A DNA stretch of 64,000 nucleotides from Neobacillus mesonae (lineage in GTDB: Bacteria; Bacillota; Bacilli; Bacillales; Cytobacillaceae): positions 5,164,084-5,228,083 of the forward strand of contig NZ_KV440949.1 in assembly GCF_001636315.1 (NCBI RefSeq), in the 5' to 3' direction. The notes under the pieces were generated by a model. The model searched no databases and was not told where the DNA came from. It was given only the letters and a program-made list of their open reading frames with translations. This document shows, piece by piece, positions 15,344 to 25,068 of the stretch; position 1 is the first letter of the stretch; every line of letters begins with the position of its first letter. Made by a program: the position numbers and the translations under genes.

Positions 15344-17784
15344 GTGCAACGGAAAAATTTCGTGACCTCCCGTTAGAAGATGTCCTTGGTGACCGCTTTG
15401 GCCGTTATAGTAAATATATCATTCAAGAACGCGCCCTACCTGATGCCCGCGATGGGTTGAAACCGGTACAACGTCGGATTCTGTATGCGATGCATGTGGA
15501 AGGCAATACGCATGAAAAGGGCTTCCGGAAAGCTGCAAAAACTGTTGGTAACGTTATTGGTAACTACCATCCTCACGGTGATTCTTCGGTGTACGAAGCC
15601 ATGGTACGGATGAGCCAGGACTGGAAGGTTCGCAATGTATTAGTGGAAATGCACGGCAACAACGGGAGCGTCGACGGCGACCCGCCAGCAGCAATGCGTT
15701 ATACGGAAGCTCGTCTTTCAGCGATCGCCGCAGAGCTTTTGCGTGATATTGAAAAACAAACTGTTGATTTCATACCGAACTTTGATGATACGTCGAAGGA
15801 ACCAACAGTTCTCCCGGCTATGTTCCCGAACCTGCTCGTCAATGGGTCCACGGGGATTTCTGCCGGATATGCGACTGACATTCCGCCGCATCACCTAGGC
15901 GAGGTTATCGACGGCGTCATTATGAGGATGGATCAGCCGAATACATCGGTTGACGAACTGATGAACGTTATTAAAGGACCTGATTTTCCAACCGGTGGAA
16001 TCATTCAAGGTATTGAAGGAATTAAAAAGGCCTATGAAACCGGAAAGGGAAAAATCATTGTCCGCGGTAAGGCAGATATTGAAGACATTCGCGGCGGTAA
16101 GCAGCAGATTGTCATTACAGAAATCCCATATGAGGTTAATAAAGCGAATCTCGTGAAAAAAATGGATGAATTCCGCCTCGACCGTAAAGTTGAGGGAATT
16201 TCCGAAGTGCGTGATGAAACGGACCGTACCGGCCTTCGGATTGTCGTCGAATTGAAAAAAGATGCCGTTGCTGCTGGTGTATTAAATTATTTATATAAAA
16301 ACAGTGATCTCCAGGTAACGTACAATTTTAATATGGTGGCGATTCACAACAAGCGCCCTAAGCAGATGGGCTTGCGCGAGATGCTTGATGCCTATATCGA
16401 CCATCAAAAAGAAGTTGTGACTAGAAGAACGAAACATGATTTGCAAAAAGCGCAGGAACGTCAGCATATTGTAGAAGGATTAATGAAGGCTTTATCGATT
16501 CTGGATGAAGTCATTGCCACTATCCGTGCATCGAAAGATAAGCGTAACGCCAAGGATAATTTAATCGCTAAATTTGACTTTACCGAAGCTCAGGCAGAAG
16601 CGATTGTTTCATTACAGTTATATCGCTTAACCAACACAGACATTACTGCATTAAGAAATGAAGCGGAAGAATTAGCGAAGAAGATTGCGGAGTTAACCAG
16701 TATTTTAGAAAGCGAGAAAAAGCTTCACTCCGTAATAAAAAAAGAATTGAAAGATGTGAAAAAACGCTTCGCTGATGAGCGCCGTTCAAAAATTGAGGCA
16801 GAAATTGAAGAAATCAAAATTAATCTTGAAGTTATGGTGGCAAGTGAAGATGTCATCGTTACGGTCACAAAGGAAGGCTATGTAAAACGGACAAGTCAGC
16901 GTTCATATGCCGCTTCAAATGGCCAAGATTTTGCCATGAAGGAATCTGACCGTTTGCTGGCACAGCTTGATATGAATACACAGGATGTCCTCCTGCTGTT
17001 CACGAATAAAGGCAATTACTTATATTGTCCGGTACATGAACTGCCTGATATCCGTTGGAAAGACCTTGGTCAGCATGTTGCCAACATCATTCCAATCGAA
17101 CGCGAGGAGGAAATTGTGAATGCAATTCCGGTTAAAGATTTTGAAACTGATGCCTTCCTCGTATTTGTCACGAAAAATGGCATGGTGAAGAAAACCGAGT
17201 TAAAGCTGTATAAAGCACAGCGCTACTCCAAGCCGCTCGTTGGGATTAATTTAAAAGACGATGACCAGGTGGTTGATGTTCATCAAACCGACGGCTCAAA
17301 AGGATTATTCTTAGTAACCCATTTAGGTTATTCTCTATGGTTTAATGAGGAAGAAATTAGTATAGTGGGTATCCGGGCTGCTGGTGTTAAAGGCATAAAC
17401 TTGAAAGACGATGACTATGTGGTCGGCGGCCAGCTCATTTCCACTGATGCCGGTGAAGGCGAATCAATCGTTATTGCCACCCAGCGCGGCGCATTGAAAC
17501 GGATGAAATTATCCGAATTTGAAAAAGCAACGAGGGCAAAACGCGGCGTAGTTATTCTGCGTGAATTAAAAACGAACCCGCACCGGATTGTTGGCTTTGC
17601 TGTGGCGGCTAATCAGGATGAAGTATTCATCCAAACAGAAAAAGGCCACATCGAATCAGTTAAAACGGCTGAAGTTCACTTTAGCGACCGCTATTCCAAC
17701 GGTTCGTTTATCTTAGATGAAGCAGAAACCGGAAAAGTGAAAGAGCTTTGGAAGGTAGAAGCAAAGGAAACAATTTCTGAATAA
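15340..17784 (+). CDS. parC: DNA topoisomerase IV subunit A
   Basis: The 814-residue breakage-reunion subunit contains the quinolone-determining region YHPHGDSSVYEAMVRM and the catalytic tyrosine in AAMRYTEARL (near residue 121). The C-terminal beta-propeller has repeated blade motifs such as GYVKRTSQRSY and GMVKKTELKLY. It is translationally coupled to parE and ends at a strong terminator. The length is normal. The wild-type-like Ser at the SSVYEA position is seen; no resistance change is implied. Confidence 0.98.
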   Translation: MSATEKFRDLPLEDVLGDRFGRYSKYIIQERALPDARDGLKPVQRRILYAMHVEGNTHEKGFRKAAKTVGNVIGNYHPHGDSSVYEAMVRMSQDWKVRNVLVEMHGNNGSVDGDPPAAMRYTEARLSAIAAELLRDIEKQTVDFIPNFDDTSKEPTVLPAMFPNLLVNGSTGISAGYATDIPPHHLGEVIDGVIMRMDQPNTSVDELMNVIKGPDFPTGGIIQGIEGIKKAYETGKGKIIVRGKADIEDIRGGKQQIVITEIPYEVNKANLVKKMDEFRLDRKVEGISEVRDETDRTGLRIVVELKKDAVAAGVLNYLYKNSDLQVTYNFNMVAIHNKRPKQMGLREMLDAYIDHQKEVVTRRTKHDLQKAQERQHIVEGLMKALSILDEVIATIRASKDKRNAKDNLIAKFDFTEAQAEAIVSLQLYRLTNTDITALRNEAEELAKKIAELTSILESEKKLHSVIKKELKDVKKRFADERRSKIEAEIEEIKINLEVMVASEDVIVTVTKEGYVKRTSQRSYAASNGQDFAMKESDRLLAQLDMNTQDVLLLFTNKGNYLYCPVHELPDIRWKDLGQHVANIIPIEREEEIVNAIPVKDFETDAFLVFVTKNGMVKKTELKLYKAQRYSKPLVGINLKDDDQVVDVHQTDGSKGLFLVTHLGYSLWFNEEEISIVGIRAAGVKGINLKDDDYVVGGQLISTDAGEGESIVIATQRGALKRMKLSEFEKATRAKRGVVILRELKTNPHRIVGFAVAANQDEVFIQTEKGHIESVKTAEVHFSDRYSNGSFILDEAETGKVKELWKVEAKETISE

Positions 17785-17811
17785 GACTGCTTTGAATGGC
17801 AGCTGGTTTTT

Positions 17812-17846
17812 AAGACTCTCTTGAAAAAAAGAGAGTCTTTTTTTTC
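17812..17846 (+). terminator. Terminator of parEC
   Basis: AAGACTCTCTT pairs with AAGAGAGTCTT and is followed by a run of eight or more T. Confidence 0.9.
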
Positions 17847-17904
17847 ATCTTTTTTCCAGAATTGGTTATACTAGCTGGTATCAGTTTTTTGGGGAGGTTT
17901 TAAG

Positions 17905-18654
17905 ATGAAAAAAGAAACATTATTAGCTTTTGTCAGCCTTTTGCTATTGTCGATGACAACCGTGGTATATGCTGTCGAGGAAAAAAACAAAACAATTACC
18001 ATTTCCGAACAGAAAGCTGATATTACTGGAGATGGAAAACTGGAGACGATCTTATTAAAGGGTGTCCCTTACCAGGACGATGAAAATTTTTTAAAGGAAA
18101 TTTACATAGATGTTAAGGCATCTAATGCAAAAAACTATACGATTCCAATGGAAAGTGGTGCAAAAGCATCTTTTCAATTAGTGGATATGAACAATGACGG
18201 CGTAAAGGACGTATTTGCAACTGTGCAAACCGGCGGCAGCGGCGGAATTGTTCTCAGCTTCCTGCATTCTTTGAAAGGCTTTGTTCATACCGATTTAACG
18301 GTGCCTGAACCGGTTGAAATGGAAAGCCGCTTTTTAAATGATTATCAAGCCGAAATTAAAATCAAGGAAACCGGCAAAACCTATCATTTTGATTTGAATG
18401 AGCGGAAGCTTTATTACAAGAAGCTCGGGCTTTATTACAAGGGTAAGCTGAATGAACCAACAGAGCTGATGGTCAATTCCTATTCCAGTCTAAAACCGGT
18501 TGAACTTGCGGACGGAAAGTTAGGCCTAAAAGGAGTACAGCGAGTAGCGGGAATTGCCAACGCTGATACGATTGCGTTTGTGGAATCTACTTGGGGTTAT
18601 TTGAATGGGAAGTGGAATTTGGTTCAGGTTGAGGTAAAGAAGGCGGAGAATTAA
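17905..18654 (+). CDS. Secreted protein with calcium-loop-like repeats, unknown function
   Basis: The 249-residue product has a cleavable-type signal peptide (MKKETLLAFVSLLLLSMTTV, cleavage probably after YAVA-like VYA). Two EF-hand-like acidic loops follow: DITGDGKLET and DMNNDGVKDV. Such D-x-[ND]-x-DG loops occur in FG-GAP/VCBS-type secreted proteins and bind calcium. The rest is strand-rich with no recognised enzyme motif. The gene stands alone with its own GGGGAGG ribosome site. It is probably a cell-surface or secreted protein. Confidence 0.75.
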   Translation: MKKETLLAFVSLLLLSMTTVVYAVEEKNKTITISEQKADITGDGKLETILLKGVPYQDDENFLKEIYIDVKASNAKNYTIPMESGAKASFQLVDMNNDGVKDVFATVQTGGSGGIVLSFLHSLKGFVHTDLTVPEPVEMESRFLNDYQAEIKIKETGKTYHFDLNERKLYYKKLGLYYKGKLNEPTELMVNSYSSLKPVELADGKLGLKGVQRVAGIANADTIAFVESTWGYLNGKWNLVQVEVKKAEN

Positions 18655-18886
18655 TTTTCTTTTATGAGAACAGGTTGTTAGGAAATCGGATTTGGTAGTT
18701 CTCATGGAGGGTACATGAGGACAAATTGATGAAAAATTGTATCACGCTTATTCTCAAAAAATAAAATTTGCAAAAATAGAATTATTTCTTTTATTGGCGA
18801 CCGGAAGCATAAACTTTTCAGCACTAGGGTCGCCAATCCTCTCTTCTCACCTACAAAACAAAATCATATCCATCCAGCAAAAAAAA

Positions 18887-18946
18887 TTGACAGCCATTTT
18901 TCACCTAGAATATAATTAGGTATTCAAATATATTAGTAACCTAATT
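18887..18946 (+). promoter_or_regulatory. Promoter and probable autoregulatory operator of the marR-ABC operon
   Basis: TTGACA (18887-18892), 18 bases, TATAAT (18911-18916) is a near-consensus sigma-A promoter. An inverted repeat AATTAGGT (18914-18921) and ACCTAATT (18939-18946) overlaps the -10 and start region, a typical place for a MarR-family repressor. No gene is credible in the rest of 18655-18978. Confidence 0.7.
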
Positions 18947-18978
18947 ATTAATTAACCTAACTAAAAAACGAGGTAAAA

Positions 18979-19431
18979 ATGATGGCAAACATCGAAAGTC
19001 CAACATCCCAAAAACTACTACATGCCTTTATGCAATTTCGTAAAACGGGATGGCATGATAAAAAAATTGCCGGTTACAATCCTAGCGAATTTAAAGTTTT
19101 AGCCACCATCGAACACGGTGCGAACAAACATCAAACAGAAATGAAGGTATCGGAAATTAGCCAGCAATTGAAGGTGACTCCCCCTACAGTTACACAAATC
19201 ATCAATACTTTAGAAAAAGACGGCTTGGTGGAACGAACCATTGATCCTAATGACCGCCGCGCTGTAAAAATCAAATTGACACCTAAAGGTTTGAAAGCAG
19301 CTCAAAAAGCAAGAGAGGCTTTCACTGAAACTTTCCTTGGACTAATTGACTATCTTGGAGAAGAAGAAAGCGAACAGTTAGCAGATTTACTCTCCAAGGT
19401 CCATCAATACTTCCAACAATTAAACCGTTAA
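18979..19431 (+). CDS. MarR-family transcriptional regulator
   Basis: The 150-residue protein has the winged-helix domain of MarR repressors: MKVSEISQQLKVTPPTVTQIINTLEKDGLVER is the helix-turn-helix region and DPNDRRAVKIKLTPKG the wing. It lies 15 bases upstream of two ABC exporter genes and probably represses the whole operon from the operator at 18914-18946, released by an exporter substrate. Start at 18979 or the next ATG (18982); the GAGG site fits either. Confidence 0.92.
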   Translation: MMANIESPTSQKLLHAFMQFRKTGWHDKKIAGYNPSEFKVLATIEHGANKHQTEMKVSEISQQLKVTPPTVTQIINTLEKDGLVERTIDPNDRRAVKIKLTPKGLKAAQKAREAFTETFLGLIDYLGEEESEQLADLLSKVHQYFQQLNR

Positions 19432-19446
19432 GGGAGCGGAGAACCA

Positions 19447-21174
19447 ATGAAAAAACTGGTGAAATTTTTAAAACCGTTTCAAATCCCAATTTATTTCGTC
19501 CTTGTCCTTATTCTGCTGCAATCTTTAGCGGAACTTTACCTCCCAACCTTAATGGCCGATATCGTCGACAAAGGTGTTGTGACCGGCGATACCAAATATA
19601 TTTGGAAAATTGGCGGCTTCATGTTGCTTGTTGCCGCCGGCGGAGTGATTTGTTCTGTTACTGCCAGCTTTTTCTCTGCAAAAGCGGCTTCAGGATTTGG
19701 CAAACTTTTACGCAGCAAAATTTTCTCTCATGTTGGAGATTATTCTTTACATGAGTTCGATCAATTTGGCACTGCTTCATTAATCACCAGAACTACGAAC
19801 GATATTACACAAGTCCAGCAAGTGTTAATTATGATGCTGCGGATGATGGTGATGGCGCCGATGATGTGTATTGGCGGGATCATCATGGCGTTGTCTAAAG
19901 ATACAAAACTAACATTAGTACTAGCGGTGTCTATACCGGTACTGATTATTATCATTTTAATCGTCCAGAAAAAGGCCATTCCGCTATTTAAAGCAATGCA
20001 GGTAAAACTTGATAAACTTAACCGTGTTTTACGAGAAAATTTGACCGGAATCCGTGTTATACGTTCCTTTAACCGGATTGATCATGAGAAAAAACGATTT
20101 GATGAAGCGAACTGGGACTTAACGAAAACGGCGATTAAGGTGAATAAAATTATGGCGGCAATGATGCCGACGATGATGATCATATTAAACCTTACAACCG
20201 TCGCGATTATTTGGTTCGGAAGCATCCGCATCAGCAACGGCCATATGGAAGTAGGCGATATGATGGCATTTATTCAATATGCGATGCAAATCATGTTTTC
20301 TTTCTTAATGCTTGCGATGATGTTTGTGATGATTCCCAGAGCATCTGTTTCTGCCAGCAGGATTGTAGAAGTACTCGACACAATTGCCGATATTAAAAAT
20401 CCAGAAAAGCCTATGAAGCCGGCAGCGAAACGCGGTGAAGTAGAATTCCAAAATGTTAGCTTCAGCTATCCTGGTGCTGAAATGCAGGCGATTTCCGATA
20501 TATCTTTTAAAATGATCCCGGGTGAAGTAACCGCGATTATTGGCGGGACCGGCTCAGGTAAATCAACGCTTATAAATTTAATCCCACGCTTTTACGACGT
20601 TGATCAGGGCAAAGTGCTGGTTGATGGGATTGATGTCCGAGAAATGACTCAGGAAAGCTTACGGCAAAAAATAGGATTCGTTCCGCAGCAGGCAGTTTTA
20701 TTTACCGGGACAATTGAGGAAAATATTCGTTATGGCAAAGAAGATGCGACGGAGGAAGAAGTACGGCATGCAGCTGAAATTGCCCAGGCGGCGGATTTTA
20801 TTGCAGAAATGTCGGCGGATTATGATACGGAGATTGCTCAAGGAGGAACAAATGTTTCTGGTGGGCAAAAACAGCGCCTCTCGATTGCGCGTGCTCTTGT
20901 GAGGAAACCGGAAATCTATGTTTTTGATGATAGTTTTTCCGCCCTGGACTTCAAAACGGATGCCAGGCTGCGCGCCGCTTTAAAAGAAGAAACCGGAAAT
21001 GCCACGGTATTAATTGTCGCTCAGCGCGTCAGTACTATTATGGATGCGGACCAAATTATTGTCCTTGATAACGGTAAAATAGCTGGTAAAGGCACACATA
21101 AACAGTTAATGGAAACAAGCAAGGTTTACCGTGAAATTGTGATGTCACAGCTGTCCGAGGAGGAAATCGCATGA
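19447..21174 (+). CDS. ABC exporter half-transporter with degenerate Walker B
   Basis: The 575-residue protein has six membrane segments (1-300) and one ABC domain with Walker A GGTGSGKST, signature NVSGGQKQR and Walker B IYVFDDSFSALD. The second D stands where catalytic glutamate is usual, giving a degenerate ATP site, as in one half of BmrCD- or TM287/288-type heterodimers. It overlaps the next gene by four bases, which encodes the partner. Substrates are probably hydrophobic drugs or peptides; not deducible here. Confidence 0.92.
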   Translation: MKKLVKFLKPFQIPIYFVLVLILLQSLAELYLPTLMADIVDKGVVTGDTKYIWKIGGFMLLVAAGGVICSVTASFFSAKAASGFGKLLRSKIFSHVGDYSLHEFDQFGTASLITRTTNDITQVQQVLIMMLRMMVMAPMMCIGGIIMALSKDTKLTLVLAVSIPVLIIIILIVQKKAIPLFKAMQVKLDKLNRVLRENLTGIRVIRSFNRIDHEKKRFDEANWDLTKTAIKVNKIMAAMMPTMMIILNLTTVAIIWFGSIRISNGHMEVGDMMAFIQYAMQIMFSFLMLAMMFVMIPRASVSASRIVEVLDTIADIKNPEKPMKPAAKRGEVEFQNVSFSYPGAEMQAISDISFKMIPGEVTAIIGGTGSGKSTLINLIPRFYDVDQGKVLVDGIDVREMTQESLRQKIGFVPQQAVLFTGTIEENIRYGKEDATEEEVRHAAEIAQAADFIAEMSADYDTEIAQGGTNVSGGQKQRLSIARALVRKPEIYVFDDSFSALDFKTDARLRAALKEETGNATVLIVAQRVSTIMDADQIIVLDNGKIAGKGTHKQLMETSKVYREIVMSQLSEEEIA

Positions 21175-23057
21175 GCCAAGATAATAAAAACCATAAAGCT
21201 GAACATCGCCAGCCAGGACGTGGACCAGGCTTCGGACCACACGGAATGGGCATGCCAGTCCAAAAGGCTAAAGACTTCAAAGGAACGCTGAAGCGATTAA
21301 TCACTTATTTAATACCCTACAAAGGACAGCTGATAGCGGTTTTTATCACCGCCATCATCAGTACCGTGTTTTCGATTGTCAGCCCGAAAATTATGGGTAA
21401 AGCGACAACGAAACTTTTTGAAGGACTGATGATGAAACTAAAGGGTGTTCCTGGTGCAAAAATAGATTTTGATTATATCGGAAACATAATCCTGCTGCTA
21501 ATTGGTCTCTATCTTCTTAGTGCCGCCTTCGCCTATGTACAGCAGTACATTATGGCAGGAGTAGCACAAAAAACAGTTTACAATTTACGGAAAGAGGTTG
21601 AAGAAAAACTCAACCGTCTGCCGTTAAAATATTTTGATGCCCGGACGCATGGAGAGATTCTAAGCCGTGCGGTCAATGATGTAGACAATATCAGTACCAC
21701 ACTACAGCAAAGTTTGACGCAGTTGATTACATCTGTTGTCACCTTAATCGGTGTCATTGTAATGATGCTGTCTATCAGTCCACTGATGACCTTAATTGTA
21801 GTTGTTACGTTACCGCTCAGCTTTATTGCAACCGCCAGTATTGCCAAAAAATCGCAGCGGTATTTTAAAGGTCAGCAAAAAACACTTGGTCAGTTAAATG
21901 GCCATGTTGAGGAAATGTATACCGGCCATAAAATCATTAAGGTGTTTGGACGCGAAAAGAAATCAATAGAAGAATTTGAAGAGATTAATGAAAAATTATA
22001 TGATGCCGGCTGGAAGGCACAATTTGTTTCGGGGATGATTATGCCGATCATGTCGTTCATTAATAATATTGGCTATGTGCTTGTTTCAGTTGCCGGCGGG
22101 ATTCTTGTAACGAAGAAGGCAATTGAAATTGGCGATATCCAGGCATTCATTCAGTATGCGCGGCAATTTTCTCAGCCAATCACGCAAACAGCACAAATCG
22201 CTAACGTAATTCAGTCGACAATTGCCAGTGCAGAACGTGTATTTGAAATTCTTGATGAAAGTGAAGAGGTTCTAGAAACTGCATCACCTAAGGTGATTAC
22301 TGCGCCAAAAGGTGATGTAGAATTTAAGCATGTATCATTCGGTTATAAAGAAGATGACTTATTAATTGAAGACATGAATATTTCCGTCAAGCCTGGTCAA
22401 AAGATTGCGATTGTCGGGCCAACTGGTGCAGGGAAAACCACTTTGATCAATTTATTAATGCGTTTTTACGAAATCAATTCTGGTCAAATTTTAATCGATG
22501 AAATTGATACAAGAGAAATGAGAAGAGCTGATTTACGCGGTTTGTTTGGGATGGTGCTGCAGGATACATGGCTCTTTAATAGTACAATCCGAGATAATAT
22601 CGCCTATGGCCGTGAAGGTGCAACAGAAGAAGAAATTATTACGGCGGCTCAGGCGGCAAATGCTGATCACTTTATTCGGACACTCCCTGAGGGTTATGAT
22701 ACGATATTAAACGAAGAAGCATCTAATATTTCTCAAGGACAAAAGCAGCTATTAACCATTGCCAGGGCGATTCTTGCCAATCCGCCGATGTTAATCCTTG
22801 ATGAGGCGACCAGCAGCGTTGATACACGGACAGAAGTACAAATTCAAAAGGCAATGGACCATCTGATGCATGGCCGTACAAGCTTTGTCATCGCCCACAG
22901 GTTATCAACCATCCGTGATGCTGATCTCATTTTAGTCATGAATCATGGGAAGGTCATAGAAAAAGGAAATCACCAAGAACTGCTGAAGCAAGGCGGTTTC
23001 TATGCCGACTTATATAATAGCCAGTTTACAGGCGGTGGTATAAAAAATGCAGGGTAA
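21171..23057 (+). CDS. ABC exporter half-transporter, partner subunit
   Basis: The 628-residue protein has a Gly/Pro/His-rich cytosolic N-terminus (about 45 residues), six membrane segments, and an ABC domain with Walker A GPTGAGKTT, Walker B LILDEATSSVD (intact glutamate) and signature NISQGQKQ (G-to-Q in the usual SGGQ). The intact glutamate together with the altered signature complements the first subunit. This supports a heterodimer with one hydrolytic site. A terminator follows. Confidence 0.93.
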   Translation: MSQDNKNHKAEHRQPGRGPGFGPHGMGMPVQKAKDFKGTLKRLITYLIPYKGQLIAVFITAIISTVFSIVSPKIMGKATTKLFEGLMMKLKGVPGAKIDFDYIGNIILLLIGLYLLSAAFAYVQQYIMAGVAQKTVYNLRKEVEEKLNRLPLKYFDARTHGEILSRAVNDVDNISTTLQQSLTQLITSVVTLIGVIVMMLSISPLMTLIVVVTLPLSFIATASIAKKSQRYFKGQQKTLGQLNGHVEEMYTGHKIIKVFGREKKSIEEFEEINEKLYDAGWKAQFVSGMIMPIMSFINNIGYVLVSVAGGILVTKKAIEIGDIQAFIQYARQFSQPITQTAQIANVIQSTIASAERVFEILDESEEVLETASPKVITAPKGDVEFKHVSFGYKEDDLLIEDMNISVKPGQKIAIVGPTGAGKTTLINLLMRFYEINSGQILIDEIDTREMRRADLRGLFGMVLQDTWLFNSTIRDNIAYGREGATEEEIITAAQAANADHFIRTLPEGYDTILNEEASNISQGQKQLLTIARAILANPPMLILDEATSSVDTRTEVQIQKAMDHLMHGRTSFVIAHRLSTIRDADLILVMNHGKVIEKGNHQELLKQGGFYADLYNSQFTGGGIKNAG

Positions 23058-23071
23058 ATAGATCATATTAT

Positions 23072-23106
23072 GCTTAGAGAAGTTACATACTCTCTAAGCT
23101 TTTTTA
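23072..23106 (+). terminator. Terminator of the marR-ABC operon
   Basis: GCTTAGAGA / TCTCTAAGC stem followed by T6. Confidence 0.85.
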
Positions 23107-23203
23107 TTTGAATTTTTCACAATCAGGTCTGACAAAAATGTTATTATAAGGAAGAGAAAATATACTTAACCCGTTTAATTGTGTATAAAAAGGAGTATCA
23201 ACC

Positions 23204-23902
23204 ATGTACAAGCTTATGCTAATTGAGGACGATGCACTGCTTGGTGAACTAATTCAAGATCATTTAGAGCGTTATGGATATGTGGTGAACCAACCTGTGA
23301 GTTTTACCAATATTGTAGAGGAGTTTACTAGATTACAACCTGATCTAGTGTTATTGGATATTAATTTGCCGTATTATGACGGCTATTATTTATGCCGGAG
23401 CATTCGCAAACAATCGACCGTACCAATCCTTATTACCTCAGCACGCAGCCAGGAACTAGACCAAATTATGGCGATTGAGCTCGGAGCGGATGATTACATT
23501 ACGAAGCCGTTTACGTTTGAAATGCTGCAATCGAAAGTCAAAGCAACTCTTAGGAGAGTATACGGGGAATACGCCATAAAGGAGTCAAGTAATACCTGTA
23601 TAGGCGCGCTTTGCCTTGAAGCAAATACCCTTACAATAACGTACGACGAGAAAAAAAGAGAGCTGAGCAAAAACGAATATAAACTTTTAAAAAAATTAAT
23701 GGATCAGCACGATTCGTTTGTATCAAGGGAAGAACTGATTGAAGAAGTGTGGGATTCGGTTACATTCGTAGATGACAATACCTTAACAGTTAATATGACA
23801 AGAATTAAATCTAAGCTTGCCGAACTGGGGATAGAAGATGCTATTAGGAGCAAAAGGGGAGCGGGATACATGTTTTACTCAACTGCTGTGGCAGAGGATT
23901 AA
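23204..23902 (+). CDS. OmpR-family response regulator (BceR-like)
   Basis: The 232-residue regulator has an N-terminal receiver (acidic pair in LIEDDALLG, phosphoacceptor in LVLLDINLP, lysine in YITKPFTF) and a C-terminal winged helix ending RSKRGAGYMF. It sits two bases ahead of its kinase and upstream of a Bce-type ABC module. This is the layout of BceRS, which senses peptide antibiotics such as bacitracin through flux by the transporter. Confidence 0.92.
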   Translation: MYKLMLIEDDALLGELIQDHLERYGYVVNQPVSFTNIVEEFTRLQPDLVLLDINLPYYDGYYLCRSIRKQSTVPILITSARSQELDQIMAIELGADDYITKPFTFEMLQSKVKATLRRVYGEYAIKESSNTCIGALCLEANTLTITYDEKKRELSKNEYKLLKKLMDQHDSFVSREELIEEVWDSVTFVDDNTLTVNMTRIKSKLAELGIEDAIRSKRGAGYMFYSTAVAED

Positions 23903-23904
23903 TT

Positions 23905-24945
23905 ATGCTTAAACACGTTCTTAAAAATTTTCTAAAAGACCGATCTCAACTGATTGTGTTCTATTCGCTAAGCATGATTTGCATTATTACTTTTTTTCAT
24001 CTGAGTGAACCGGCAAACACAGAGGTTTTTTACCCTCTATCCATAGGAATATTTCTATTAATCATCTATTTGTTGGTCGATGTAATTCGCTACTATCATA
24101 CAAATCGGGCTATACAGCTGATGCTGCGCGGTGAATTTGTGGAATTTCATCCGCAGACCGAAGAGCAAAAAGCATTTCAGCAGTTATTACATAAAATCAC
24201 CGGTGAACACACTGGCAAATACAATGAAATGAGAGAACAGAATAAGGAAAGGTTATATTTTTTATCCCATTGGATGCATTATTTAAAAACACCCGTTTCC
24301 GTTATCGAACTCATAATTAGTAAAGAGGAGAAAACCGCGGAAACAGCTGTGTTTTCTGAAAAGCTGCAGCAAGAAAATAAACGGCTGCTTACATCGATTG
24401 AACAAGGACTAACGATGATCCGAATGGAAAGCTTTGAAAATGATTTGGAAGTAAAATCTGTTGATTTGCTTGTTTCTTTAAGAAAGGTGATCAATGGGCG
24501 AAAGAGGGAATGTATTTACCAATCTATTTTTCCCTCTATTGAATTTGAAGGAACGACTGCCTATGTTGTCACTGATTCTAAATGGAATGAAATTTTATTA
24601 GACCAAATCCTCTCCAATGCGATTAAATACTCCAGCTTAAAAAGCGGAAACAAAAAAATTATTTGCCGCATCAAGGAAAAGGAAAATTATACAACCCTAT
24701 CGATTACAGATGAAGGTGCAGGCATTCCACCCTATGATCTGGAAGGTGTATTTCAGCCATTTTTTACAGGAGAAAACGGCCGGAAATTTGCTAACTCGAC
24801 TGGCATCGGACTATATCTTTGTAAAAAGATAGCAGACAGACTCGGTCAAACTATTACGATTGAATCCAAAGTCTCTGAAGGTACTACCGTTATAATCCGC
24901 TGGATGACAGGAAAAGGACCAATCACCAAAAATGAAACGGACTAA
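23905..24945 (+). CDS. Intramembrane-sensing histidine kinase (BceS-like)
   Basis: The 346-residue kinase has two membrane helices within the first 65 residues and almost no external loop, the hallmark of intramembrane-sensing kinases. The phosphoacceptor region is FLSHWMHYLKTPVS, and the ATPase domain shows LSNAIKYSS, DEGAGIPP and STGIGLYL. In this family the kinase is activated by the partner ABC transporter rather than by ligand directly. Confidence 0.92.
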   Translation: MLKHVLKNFLKDRSQLIVFYSLSMICIITFFHLSEPANTEVFYPLSIGIFLLIIYLLVDVIRYYHTNRAIQLMLRGEFVEFHPQTEEQKAFQQLLHKITGEHTGKYNEMREQNKERLYFLSHWMHYLKTPVSVIELIISKEEKTAETAVFSEKLQQENKRLLTSIEQGLTMIRMESFENDLEVKSVDLLVSLRKVINGRKRECIYQSIFPSIEFEGTTAYVVTDSKWNEILLDQILSNAIKYSSLKSGNKKIICRIKEKENYTTLSITDEGAGIPPYDLEGVFQPFFTGENGRKFANSTGIGLYLCKKIADRLGQTITIESKVSEGTTVIIRWMTGKGPITKNETD

Positions 24946-24947
24946 AC

Positions 24948-24985
24948 TAAAGATACCTTACAAAAATGTAAGGTATTTTTAGTTT
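24948..24985 (+). terminator. Terminator of the bceRS-like genes
   Basis: ATACCTTACA / TGTAAGGTAT stem with AAAA loop, followed by TTTTTAG. It separates regulator genes from the transporter genes, which probably have their own BceR-controlled promoter in 24986-25068. Confidence 0.85.
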
Positions 24986-25068
24986 ATACGATGGCTGTTA
25001 AAACTTGTGTAATTTAGAATGTGATTAAAGCTCGACAGCGGCCTTTTTGAAAGAATGGAGGAACAACA

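Noticed and set aside
18737..18919. Open frame of 60 codons before marR
   Set aside because: It covers the marR promoter (TTGACA at 18887 and TATAAT at 18911), has no convincing ribosome site and no family features.
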